NCBI GenBank assembly: GCA_938003835.1 | Contig: CALKXJ010000010.1 | Location: forward strand, 80,841 to 144,840 | Length of the DNA: 64,000 nucleotides | Direction: 5' to 3' | DNA from: an uncultured Bryobacteraceae bacterium | GTDB lineage: Bacteria > Acidobacteriota > Terriglobia > Bryobacterales > Bryobacteraceae | In this document: positions 7,089 to 14,952 of the stretch, piece after piece | Layout of the letters: each line of letters opens with the position of its first letter | Position numbering within the stretch: the first letter of the stretch is position 1 | Position numbers and translations under genes: made by a program | The notes under the pieces: generated by a model | What the model was told of the DNA's origin: nothing | Database searches by the model: none | The model's input: the letters and a program-made list of their open reading frames with translations, nothing else

Positions 7089-9774
7089 GGCGCGGCTCCG
7101 AAACCAGATACCGCGTGCGGGGGCGCGTACCGAGTCGCTCCAGCAGCGCCGCCGAGGGGCGGCCGGCGAGGAGGCGCCGGACGCGGCTCGCCGGATCATT
7201 CAGATCGCCGAAGACGATTGCCCCCGTGGGACAGGCGCCCTGGCAAGCGGTGACAACCTCGCCGTCCCGGATCCGCCGGCCCTCTTTTGCCGCAGCGATG
7301 CGCGCGGCGCTGATTCGCTGCACGCACCAGGTGCATTTTTCGATGACGCCGCGCGTGCGCACCGTCACCCCGGGGTTGTACAGCATCCTGCGCACCGGCG
7401 TGGTCTGGTCGGCGTACTGATAGAAGTTGAAGCGGCGGACCTTGTAGGGACAGTTGTTAGCGCAGTAGCGGCTCCCCACACACCGGTTGTAGATCATCTC
7501 GTTGAGTCCCTCGGCGCTGTGCACCGTCGCGCCGGTGGGACAAACCGGCTCGCACGGAGCGTTCTCGCAGTGAACGCACATCACCGGCAGGTGGACGAAC
7601 CGCGGCGCATCCTCCGGTCCTTCCGCGTAGAGATCGATGCGCAGCCAGTGCATCTCGCGGCCCCGCATCAGCTGGTCGCGCCCGACCGGCGGGATGTTGT
7701 TCTCGGCGACGCACGCCGCCACGCAGGCGTTGCAGCCCGTGCAGGCCTCAGGGTCGATCACCATGCCCCAGGCGTACTCCTCTGACGTCGTCCGAGATTC
7801 AACCCGCCGGCCGCCTTCGAGCAGTGGGCGGCCCTCCATGCGGTGATGCTCCTGCGTGCTCGCCAAAGCGTGTTTCCGAGCCGTTCTCACAACCTCCAGC
7901 CCTTCGGCCGCGAAGAAGCCCGCCGAAGTGCGGATCCTGCCTGCATCGAAGCCGCCGCCGTGGCGCCCGTAGCCCAGCGTCAACGTGACAGCGCCGTCGG
8001 CGTGGCCCGGCACCACCAACACCGGCGCATGGACGGCGCGCCCGTCCAGACGGAACTCGACCACATCGCCGCTCGCCAGGCCGAGCCGGGAAGCAGTGGC
8101 GCGGCTCAGGTACGCCGCGTTTTCCCAGGCGAGTTTCGTCATGGGCTTGGGCAGCTCCTCGAGCCAGGCATTGCCGGCGAAGCGCCCGTCCCACACCGTC
8201 GCGTCAGGCTGGAAGCTCACCTCGAGAGGCGCCGCAGGCTTCGGCGGCGCGAGCAGCCGCGCCAGGTCGCGACGGGGTTCGATCGAGAGTCGCTCGGCGG
8301 CGCTGCCCGCCACGAAACCGTCGTGTAGGGAACGCCGCCAGAAGCGTTCGAAATCTTCTTCGGCCGCCAGGCTGCGGCCCGCACGCAGAAAGAGACTGTA
8401 GGCCCGCCCGCGCCAGTGTTCGCGCAGCAGTTCGTAGCCCGAGGCGTCCGGGCGACCTCGCATCGCTGCGAGCAGCTCGTGAAACGACTTGCCCTCCCAC
8501 AGCGGCGCAATCAAGGGCTGCATGATCGTCGCCGTGCCGTCGAAAGCGCGTATGTCGCTCCAGGTCTCGAACGGGTGCGCCTCGGGAACGTGCCAGACGG
8601 CCAGGCGCGAGGTGTCGTTCAGGTAGTGCGAAGTGTGCACCCGCAGCCTCACGCGCGCCAGGCGGGCGGCGAAGTCGAGGTCCGCGGGAGCATCGCGCAC
8701 CGGGTCGCCCCCCAGCATCACCAGCATCTCGACACGGCCCGCGTCGATATCGCGGGCGAGTTCACTCAGCGAGGCGAGTTCGAGCTCGGGGAGCGCCTCG
8801 ACCGGCTCGGTGATCTCGACGGCCCGCCCCAGGTTGCCCAGCCGGTGGTTAATGGCGAGCGCCGCCAGATGAACCTGTGCCGGCTGCTCGTCTCCGGCGA
8901 GCACGATCGAGGCGCCGCGGTGTCGCTCGAGTTCACGCGCCCAGCGCGCCGCGCCGTCCTCCCGCTGCGTCGCAGGTACGATTCCCATCTCAGCGGCTAG
9001 AGCGAGGCTGAAGCCCTCGATCTCGCGCGGGCTAGCAGTACGGCGCTCATCAGCCTTAGAACCCGTGGGCGAGGGCATCGTTTCGATGACGAGCAGCCTC
9101 GGCCGCTTGCTCATGAAGTCGCGTGCGTAGCGCACGGCCGCAGCCCCCCGAGCAAGAAAGTCCGCGTCCAGAGAAACGACGCACTCGGCGCGGTCGAAGC
9201 GATAGATGAGGTCCACGTCCCGGCCGAAGGCGGCCCGCACCGCCTGACGCCCGGGATCCCGGCAAAGCGGCTCGTACTGGTGCCAGCGCGCGGCGGGGAA
9301 GGCTTCCAAGAGCTCGGCGATCTGCCAGGCCAGAGTCGGCGAAGTAACGGTCTGGGTCAGAATGCGCAGCCCCTCGCCTTGACACGCCCGCTGCTCGCGA
9401 AGCGCAAGTCCCAGCCACTCGGTAAAGTGCGCCCAGGTGCGCGGGCGGCCGTTTTCGGTGATCGTTTGCGCGCGCGCGGGATCGTAAAGCGACCACAGCC
9501 AACTCTGCGCAAAGGCGTCCGTCGCGCCGAGGCTTGCCGGGTGCTCCGGATTGCCCTCCACCTTCACCGGCCGGCCCGCCAGAGTCTTGACCAGCACTCC
9601 GAGCCCGAAGCCTCCGAGCGGCGTCGCGGTGGCGAAGTAAAGGGGCCGGTCCGGTGCTTCAGCTTCAGCGCGAGCCCCCCAGGGCAAGATCGTCTCGCGG
9701 GGCTGGCGGGTGCAGGCCCCCAGGCCGGCCAGAGCCGACAGAACGAACTCGCGGCGTTCGAGCAGGCGCTTCAT
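7081..9774 (-). CDS. actB: Alternative complex III subunit ActB (MoCo-like domain plus Fe-S domain)
   Basis: An 897-residue protein with a Tat-type start (MKRLLERREFVLSALAGLG), a long molybdopterin-oxidoreductase-like domain, and a ferredoxin-like C-terminal domain from about residue 667. The latter holds four cysteine groups: CTGCNACVAAC, CVHCENAPCEPVC, CVGSRYCANNC, and CTWC with CQGAC. Known ActB binds three [4Fe-4S] and one [3Fe-4S] cluster and no Mo cofactor; the cysteine pattern here fits. It faces the periplasm and forms the electron wire of ACIII. ATG at 9774 overlaps the actA stop (ATGA), preferred over a TTG 9 bases upstream. Confidence 0.9.
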   Translation of the reverse strand: MKRLLERREFVLSALAGLGACTRQPRETILPWGARAEAEAPDRPLYFATATPLGGFGLGVLVKTLAGRPVKVEGNPEHPASLGATDAFAQSWLWSLYDPARAQTITENGRPRTWAHFTEWLGLALREQRACQGEGLRILTQTVTSPTLAWQIAELLEAFPAARWHQYEPLCRDPGRQAVRAAFGRDVDLIYRFDRAECVVSLDADFLARGAAAVRYARDFMSKRPRLLVIETMPSPTGSKADERRTASPREIEGFSLALAAEMGIVPATQREDGAARWARELERHRGASIVLAGDEQPAQVHLAALAINHRLGNLGRAVEITEPVEALPELELASLSELARDIDAGRVEMLVMLGGDPVRDAPADLDFAARLARVRLRVHTSHYLNDTSRLAVWHVPEAHPFETWSDIRAFDGTATIMQPLIAPLWEGKSFHELLAAMRGRPDASGYELLREHWRGRAYSLFLRAGRSLAAEEDFERFWRRSLHDGFVAGSAAERLSIEPRRDLARLLAPPKPAAPLEVSFQPDATVWDGRFAGNAWLEELPKPMTKLAWENAAYLSRATASRLGLASGDVVEFRLDGRAVHAPVLVVPGHADGAVTLTLGYGRHGGGFDAGRIRTSAGFFAAEGLEVVRTARKHALASTQEHHRMEGRPLLEGGRRVESRTTSEEYAWGMVIDPEACTGCNACVAACVAENNIPPVGRDQLMRGREMHWLRIDLYAEGPEDAPRFVHLPVMCVHCENAPCEPVCPTGATVHSAEGLNEMIYNRCVGSRYCANNCPYKVRRFNFYQYADQTTPVRRMLYNPGVTVRTRGVIEKCTWCVQRISAARIAAAKEGRRIRDGEVVTACQGACPTGAIVFGDLNDPASRVRRLLAGRPSAALLERLGTRPRTRYLVSEPRHG

Positions 9775-10421
9775 CGGTGGCAAAACGAGCAGTCCGTGGG
9801 GCGGCGCAAGCCGTATTCGCGCACGAGGCGCCGGCCGAGCGCCACCGGATCCCCCTCCGGCTGCCAGTCCATGCGGAAGACCTGCTCCACGGGCCAGGCA
9901 TAGCGCTCAGGATTGCGATGGCAATCCAGGCACCAGCGCATCGTCATAGCCACCGGCTGCTCGGTGAGCGGCATCAGGTCGACGCGGCCGTGACAGGTCA
10001 CGCAGGCGAAGCCCTTGCGCACATGAATGCTGTGATCGAAGGAAACGAAGTCCGGCAGATCGGCGACGCGGACCCACTCGATCGAGCGATCCCCATCGAA
10101 AGCCGACCGCACGGGCTCGAGCGGCGCGGCGTCGGAGAAGACCTGCGCGTGGCAGTGCATGCATGTCTTCGCCGAGGGCATGCCGGCCACGGCGCCGGTT
10201 TCGACCCACCAGTGGCAGTGACGGCAATCGAGGCCCAGGCCTCCCACGTGCAGTTTGTGACTGAACGGAACCGGCTGCACCGGCGCCTCGCCCGCCCGCG
10301 TCACCCAGCTCGAGCCGCCGAGGGATGAGAAAAGCCAGAGGAGAGCCGGTCCAGCCCCAAGGGCCCCCACCAGAGCCAGGCGCACCGCCAGGTTCGCGCT
10401 CGGAGGCAGAATCTGCGGCAT
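9771..10421 (-). CDS. actA: Alternative complex III subunit ActA, pentaheme cytochrome c
   Basis: A 216-residue protein with one N-terminal membrane anchor (about 10-33) and exactly five heme c motifs: CRHCH (66-70), CMHCH (87-91), CVTCH (140-144), CLDCH (164-168) and CSFCH (211-215), the last at the extreme C-terminus. Extra histidines such as SHKLHV and DHSIHV suit bis-His ligation. This is the ActA layout in alternative complex III, the quinol:electron-acceptor oxidoreductase replacing cytochrome bc1. It starts 18 bases after the upstream lipoprotein stop and its own stop overlaps the actB start, so it belongs to one transcription unit. Confidence 0.92.
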   Translation of the reverse strand: MPQILPPSANLAVRLALVGALGAGPALLWLFSSLGGSSWVTRAGEAPVQPVPFSHKLHVGGLGLDCRHCHWWVETGAVAGMPSAKTCMHCHAQVFSDAAPLEPVRSAFDGDRSIEWVRVADLPDFVSFDHSIHVRKGFACVTCHGRVDLMPLTEQPVAMTMRWCLDCHRNPERYAWPVEQVFRMDWQPEGDPVALGRRLVREYGLRRPTDCSFCHR

Positions 10422-10439
10422 CGCGCAGGGATCAGTCTA

Positions 10440-11345
10440 TCACTGGGTGGAGCGCATCTCCTCGAGCAGGCGCTCGAGCATCTCGGCGGGAATCGAGGCG
10501 TCGATGGCCAGGCGATTCTCCTGGCGGCTTACCGCAACGACGTCGGAGAGGCCGGCGAGCCCGGGGCGGTCGCGGAGCGTCAGGCGAGCCAGGCCGAGCA
10601 TGCCGCGCGCCGCCGTCTCGAGCGTTTCGGCATCCTCGGGCGAGGCGCACTCGAGACGGGCGGTGAGGGCGACGCCGTCGCTGAGCGCGCCCGCGGCAGT
10701 AAGGCCCCGGATTCGCTCGAGCAGCCGCGCGAAGTTGCTCCAGTCGCCCGGAAGCTTCTCGGCAGAAAACGGCGAAACGCCGCCGGCGGCGACCGCCCAG
10801 AGCTGGTTCTCCGGCTCGATCGTCTTGACGCGATCCGCAAGAGCCTTCGGCAAACCGGTGTATTCGTTGCGCCCATCGAGCAGTGAACGCAGCACCGCGG
10901 CGCGGGAAACGGCTGCCGTCGAGGGGTTCAAGAATGTGACGGCGAGCTGCTCGTCACCGATCAGCATGTAGTTCTTGTAGGCCATGCGCCGCGCCCCGGC
11001 GCGCTCCAGCTTCGGTTCGAGACCCATGGCCGAGAACCGGCCGCGCAACAGCACGACGGTGTCTTTGCCGTTGGAAGCGATGAGCCCCTCCCACAGGTCC
11101 GCGTTCGGATCGAGGCCCGCCTCCCGCAGATACTCTCCGATGCCGCCCCCCGGACCTGCCGCCAGCAGTTTCTGATAAAACCGCGACTGCCGGAGCCGGT
11201 CGAAGCGGATGCCGGACAGCATCAGCGTATCCGGGGGGACGAGCGCCTGAAGGCCCGGGTCGATGACAACGTGAGCCGGGCGGCGCGGGCCGCAGGCAGC
11301 CAGGACGAGCAGGGTCGCCAGGAGAAGCCACGCCGGAGTCGCCAT
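10440..11345 (-). CDS. Putative lipoprotein of unknown function, first gene of the ACIII operon
   Basis: A 301-residue protein with a lipoprotein signal (MATPAWLLLATLLVLAAC). I do not recognise the mature domain. It begins with VVIDPGLQALVPPDTLML and is a mixed alpha/beta sequence without membrane helices. The ATG at 11345 gives a proper signal peptide; longer readings run into the neighbouring methyltransferase. It ends 18 bases before actA on the same strand, so it is probably co-transcribed with the ACIII genes. Whether it is a complex component, an assembly factor or a chance neighbour cannot be told from the sequence. Confidence 0.6.
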   Translation of the reverse strand: MATPAWLLLATLLVLAACGPRRPAHVVIDPGLQALVPPDTLMLSGIRFDRLRQSRFYQKLLAAGPGGGIGEYLREAGLDPNADLWEGLIASNGKDTVVLLRGRFSAMGLEPKLERAGARRMAYKNYMLIGDEQLAVTFLNPSTAAVSRAAVLRSLLDGRNEYTGLPKALADRVKTIEPENQLWAVAAGGVSPFSAEKLPGDWSNFARLLERIRGLTAAGALSDGVALTARLECASPEDAETLETAARGMLGLARLTLRDRPGLAGLSDVVAVSRQENRLAIDASIPAEMLERLLEEMRSTQ

Positions 11346-11352
11346 CCCTTCA

Positions 11353-12126
11353 TTATGTGGGAGCGCGTGCCAGGATCTCGAAGTTCGAGCCCAGGCGGTT
11401 GAGGCCCGGCACCCGCACGAGGAACTCGTCCGTAAGCCGCGCGAACCGGTACAGGCGCGCCGCTTTGGGAAACAGCCCGGCGCAGGGCGTCGACAGGAAA
11501 TCATAGAAGCGCGTCTGGGCCCGAAGTCCTGCACGCCGGAACCGTTCGCATGTGGACCAGGGCCCGAGCTCTCGCTCGCCTGGGCTGCGGTACTTGCGCA
11601 TCAGGCCCGGCACCAGGATCCGGCCGAGGGCGCCAGTCAGCCGGTAACGGCTGGGATCCAGGCTGTAGAAGACGCCCCCGCGCCTGAGCAGCGAGGGAAG
11701 GCGCCGCACCACACGCTCGAGCTCCTCCTCGGGCAGGTGGTGCAGGAAAAAGATGGCAAGGATGATGTCGAAGGAGCGCTCCGGAAACTCGATGGCGTTC
11801 AACTCAGCAGCCACAAACTCGACATTCCGGACGCCGGCTTTGGCGGCGTCGGCCCGCGCCTGCCGGATGGCCGCCGGGGAGAAATCGACGCCCGTGATCC
11901 AGCCGACATGAGGCGCCAGCAGCAGCTCCGTGTCGCCGAGGCCGCAGCCCAGGCTGAGCAGGCGCGAGGTCGGACGCGCCTGGGTCCGCTCGAGAATCCG
12001 CGCCGCCAGATGCCTGCGGAAAGCCCGCACCGCCGGTTGCGCAAAATGTCTCTGCGCAAACCCCGAGTAGATGGCCTCGTGATACTCCCGCTCCCCCAAA
12101 TCGGGGACAGTATACTCAATTCCCAA
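11353..12126 (-). CDS. Class I SAM-dependent methyltransferase with repeat-derived N-terminus
   Basis: A 257-residue methyltransferase of the Methyltransf_11/25 type: motif I LLSLGCGLGDTELL, acidic end of beta 2 (ITGVDFSPAAI), motif around FDIILAIFFLHHL, and a later FYSLDPSRY segment. The substrate is unknown; lipid, quinone or sugar are all possible. The first ten residues (MGIEYTVPDL) are read from the inverted repeat flanking the adjacent transposase, with a TTG start at 12126, and no good ATG or ribosome site is seen. The original start was probably lost or displaced when the element inserted. The transposase stop lies inside this 5' end (11-base overlap), so expression may depend on transcription through the element. 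Confidence 0.72.
   Translation of the reverse strand: MGIEYTVPDLGEREYHEAIYSGFAQRHFAQPAVRAFRRHLAARILERTQARPTSRLLSLGCGLGDTELLLAPHVGWITGVDFSPAAIRQARADAAKAGVRNVEFVAAELNAIEFPERSFDIILAIFFLHHLPEEELERVVRRLPSLLRRGGVFYSLDPSRYRLTGALGRILVPGLMRKYRSPGERELGPWSTCERFRRAGLRAQTRFYDFLSTPCAGLFPKAARLYRFARLTDEFLVRVPGLNRLGSNFEILARAPT
12103..12124. repeat. Left inverted repeat of the REP-associated transposase element
   Basis: Copy of a short repeat whose 18-base core (12103-12120, ggggacagtatactcaat) is the exact reverse complement of 12888-12905. G-rich and C-rich ends allow a hairpin around the GTATAC palindrome. It contains the transposase stop codon and encodes the N-terminus of the methyltransferase. A similar GGGGACAGTATACT-type sequence is commonly seen beside transposases of this class (from memory). 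Confidence 0.85.
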
Positions 12127-12841
12127 TTTCGAGCGTCATCTGCCCACCTGCCGCCGCAGCCACGGCTCGCTGCTCCGCCGGTCGGCGACCCCGCCTCCGA
12201 GGACGAAGGCAGCGCCCGGCGAGGCTCTCCATCCTTTCGACAAACGCTTCCGAGCCGAAAGGACGGCCGGAGCGGGTTGCGGACCGGATCCGTTCGGCCA
12301 GCGCTTCCTCGTCGATGCCGCGCTCGAGCACCGTGCGCCAACGCTCGGCACCATATTCGGCCTGCCAGGGGCCGAGTTCGACCCACGGCGGCGCCGCGAC
12401 CAGCCCGCAATGCAGGGCGGCGCTCGACCAGGGATAGTCCGCAGCGTCCTGGCACAATCCGGCACGGACGGGATTCCGCTCCACGTAGGCCATAGCGCAC
12501 CACAGGTGAGACCACTCGAGCGGGCAAGAGTAGAAGCGGGCCTGCCAGAGGTGACCACAGCTTCCGCGCTGGATGTTGACGAGGCGCGCATAGTCGGCAT
12601 GGATTCGTCCCAGAGTGCGCGCCAGGGAATCGGCCCGTTCGGGCACGGTGATCAGGTGCACGTGATTCGGCATCAGGCACCAGGCCCAGATGCGCAAGCC
12701 GTATTCGCCCGCCCGGCGGCGGAGCAGTCGGAGATAGAGCCGGTAGTGAACTTCGTCCCAGAAAATGCGCTGCCTGGCGTTACCGCGCTGCGTGACGTGG
12801 TGGGGCACACCGGGGATGACGACTCTCGCGATTCGTGCCAT
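12116..12841 (-). mobile_element. REP-associated tyrosine transposase (RAYT, Y1_Tnp/TnpA_REP)
   Basis: A 241-residue single-stranded-DNA transposase of the Y1/HUH class. It opens with the family signature RVVIPGVPHHVTQRGNAR, has the HUH metal site in MPNHVHLI, a helix with candidate catalytic Tyr in ADYARLVN, and the family block GHLWQARFYSCPLE followed by YVERNPVRAGL. The C-terminal part is Arg/Ala-rich. It is complete and apparently intact. Two ATGs stand in tandem (12844 and 12841); the second begins the conserved sequence. It is flanked by inverted repeats at 12103-12124 and 12885-12905. Such proteins move or maintain REP-like hairpins and seldom jump as ordinary insertion sequences. Confidence 0.9.
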
Positions 12842-14952
12842 CATTCCGCATAGTGGGTGCGCGTTGGGAATCGTCTCTCAAATGGGGATTGAGTATACTG
12901 TCCCCAATTTTGTTCTGGCGGGGGGTGGTGGGGGGCACGCATGTGCTCCCCTGGGATTTCCGCGACTTTCATCTGCCCATGGCCGAGCTCCAGGCCCATT
13001 GCCTGCGCACCGGCCAGTGGCCGCTGTGGGATCCCTTCAGCTACTTCGGCCGGCCGCTGGTGGCCAACATTCAAGCGCAGACGTTCTATCCGCCGCGGTG
13101 GATTGCCCTCGCTGTCAACCATCTCACCGGGGGCGAGCACCTGCTCTATCTGCTCGAGCTGCTGGCTATCGCGCACGTCATGCTGGCCGGGCTGTTTGCG
13201 CGCCGACTCCTGGAGCGGCTCGGCGCCCCGCCCGCCGCCGCGACGGCCGGCTCGATCGTCTACCAGCTCGGCGGGTTCTTCGCCTCCCAGGCGCAACACC
13301 TGGGCGTGATCTGCGGCGGAGCGTGGCTGCCGCTCGCCTGGCTGGCCGTGCTCGAACTCAAAGACCGCATCAACCGGCGCTGGGTGGCGATTCTCGCGCT
13401 CGCCCTCGCCATGGCGATTCTGGCCGGGTTGCCGTCGCTCGCCGCCGGGATCTTCGCCTCCACCTGGGTCTTGACGGCGGGCGTGATCCTGTCTCACGGC
13501 GCCGGGCTGCGGACCGGCCTCGCGGTCGCGCGGGCGAGCCTCGCGGCGTTGCTGCTCGCCGCCGTGCAGCTGCTTCCCACCATCGAACTGAACTTTCACA
13601 GCATTGCGCAATACCGCGCCGAATGGCGGCCCACCGGCGGCGGGATTCCGATTCAGGCCTTGGTATCGATGGTTGCGCCCAACCACTATGGGATCTTCGA
13701 CCTGAGCACCTATCGCGGCCCGTGGGAGCCGACCTTCATGTACCTTTATTGCAGCCTGGGCGGACTGGCGCTGGCCCTTGCGGCCCTCTTTTCTTGGCGT
13801 CGCCCTGAGACGCGCCTGTTCGGCCCCCTCACGCTCCTGTTTTCGCTGGCGATGCTCGGCGACCAGACGCCCATCGGCCGCTGGGGCTACCAGGCGCTGC
13901 CCGCCGCCGTCCGCGCAGCCGTTCAACCCGAGTTCCTGATGCCGAACTTCATCCTCGGCATTGCCGTGCTCTGCGGCCTCGGGGCGGCGCAGATGCTGAA
14001 ACGGAAGCCTCTCGCCTGGGCGGCCGTGGCCGTCATCGCCGCTGACCTGATTCTGGTGGGCTCGGGCCGGCCAATGAACAGCGTCCCGCTGGCCGTCGAG
14101 CCAGGTGTGACGCGCAATGCCTTCGAAGGCAGCGAGGAGCTGCTCGCCCGTTTGCGCCTGTTCGTCAACCAGGCCGTACCGCCCCACCGCGTCGACCTCG
14201 CCGGCGACACCCACCGCTGGGGCATGACGGCCCCGCTAACGCGTATCCCGACGGGAACAGGTTACGATCCCATGGCTCCTGCCCGCGTCATCCGCCTGCG
14301 GCTGGCCTTTGCCCGGGGCGAGCGCTGGGGCGCAACCTACCCCGTCGAGAATCTCGCCTCGCCGGCGGTGGACTTGGCGAGCATTCGGTATGTCCTCTCG
14401 CGCGCTCCGATCCCTGCCGAGACGCTCGATGCGGCACACTTCCGCCACGCCGCCGACCTTCCGGGGCGGAAGCTCTACGAGAACCTGGAGGCGCTGCCGC
14501 GGTTCTATCTGGTTCAAAAGATTCGGCGCGCGGCGAATCTCGAGGAAGCGGCGGCGATGCTCGAGGACCCCGCGCTCAACCCACGAACCGAAGCCATCGT
14601 CGAAGGCGATGACATCCCCGCGGGAGCGGCTTCGGGAAGCGTCAGGGTGCTTTCTTATCGGGAAAACCGCATCGCGCTCGAAGTCACGGCCGAGGAGCCG
14701 GCGTACTTAGTCACCTCCGAGACCCATTATCCGGGCTGGAAGGCGTGGGTTGACGGAGTCGAGCAGCCGATTCTCTACACCAACGTGGCTTTCCGCGGGC
14801 TGCCTGTGCCCTCCGGGCGGCACCGCGTCGTGCTGGCCTTCGAGCCGGTACTGCCCGCCGTCGGCGCCGCGTTCAGTGCGCTGGGTCTGTTTCTGCTGTG
14901 GTTTCCACGGCCCGGTAGAGCGCACCTGCCGGGGCTTCGGCGACCATCGTGA
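12835..14952 (+). CDS. YfhO-family polytopic membrane protein with altered N-terminus
   Basis: A protein of up to 705 residues from a GTG at 12835. It has many hydrophobic helices and the family's opening motif GGTHVLPWDFRDFHLP, then a soluble C-terminal domain with SETHYPGWKAWVDG, typical of YfhO proteins, which are linked to glycosylation of envelope polymers. The start is uncertain: GTG 12835 lies in the transposase 5' end, and GTG 12853 and TTG 12889 are alternatives. The first residues come from the element and its right repeat, so the native first membrane helix is partly replaced. The 3' end overlaps the convergent membrane protein gene by 80 bases. Confidence 0.75.
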   Translation: MPSFRIVGARWESSLKWGLSILSPILFWRGVVGGTHVLPWDFRDFHLPMAELQAHCLRTGQWPLWDPFSYFGRPLVANIQAQTFYPPRWIALAVNHLTGGEHLLYLLELLAIAHVMLAGLFARRLLERLGAPPAAATAGSIVYQLGGFFASQAQHLGVICGGAWLPLAWLAVLELKDRINRRWVAILALALAMAILAGLPSLAAGIFASTWVLTAGVILSHGAGLRTGLAVARASLAALLLAAVQLLPTIELNFHSIAQYRAEWRPTGGGIPIQALVSMVAPNHYGIFDLSTYRGPWEPTFMYLYCSLGGLALALAALFSWRRPETRLFGPLTLLFSLAMLGDQTPIGRWGYQALPAAVRAAVQPEFLMPNFILGIAVLCGLGAAQMLKRKPLAWAAVAVIAADLILVGSGRPMNSVPLAVEPGVTRNAFEGSEELLARLRLFVNQAVPPHRVDLAGDTHRWGMTAPLTRIPTGTGYDPMAPARVIRLRLAFARGERWGATYPVENLASPAVDLASIRYVLSRAPIPAETLDAAHFRHAADLPGRKLYENLEALPRFYLVQKIRRAANLEEAAAMLEDPALNPRTEAIVEGDDIPAGAASGSVRVLSYRENRIALEVTAEEPAYLVTSETHYPGWKAWVDGVEQPILYTNVAFRGLPVPSGRHRVVLAFEPVLPAVGAAFSALGLFLLWFPRPGRAHLPGLRRPS
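12885..12905. repeat. Right inverted repeat of the REP-associated transposase element
   Basis: The core 12888-12905 (attgagtatactgtcccc) is the exact reverse complement of the left copy. Read on the plus strand, GGGGA...TCCCC at the ends can pair. It includes a TATACT that resembles a -10 element on either strand. In the YfhO frame it codes for a hydrophobic GLSILSP that runs smoothly into the first membrane helix of that protein. Confidence 0.85.

Noticed and set aside
7081..9774. ActB as an active molybdopterin oxidoreductase such as a nitrate or polysulfide reductase
   Set aside because: The neighbours (pentaheme ActA, NrfD-ActD, ActE) and the four-cluster C-terminus identify alternative complex III, whose ActB is known to lack Mo.
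12882..13808. Plus-strand reading starting MGIEYTVPNF as a separate gene
   Set aside because: It is the YfhO gene in the wrong frame, Arg/Pro-rich with no family features. The ATG comes from the repeat.
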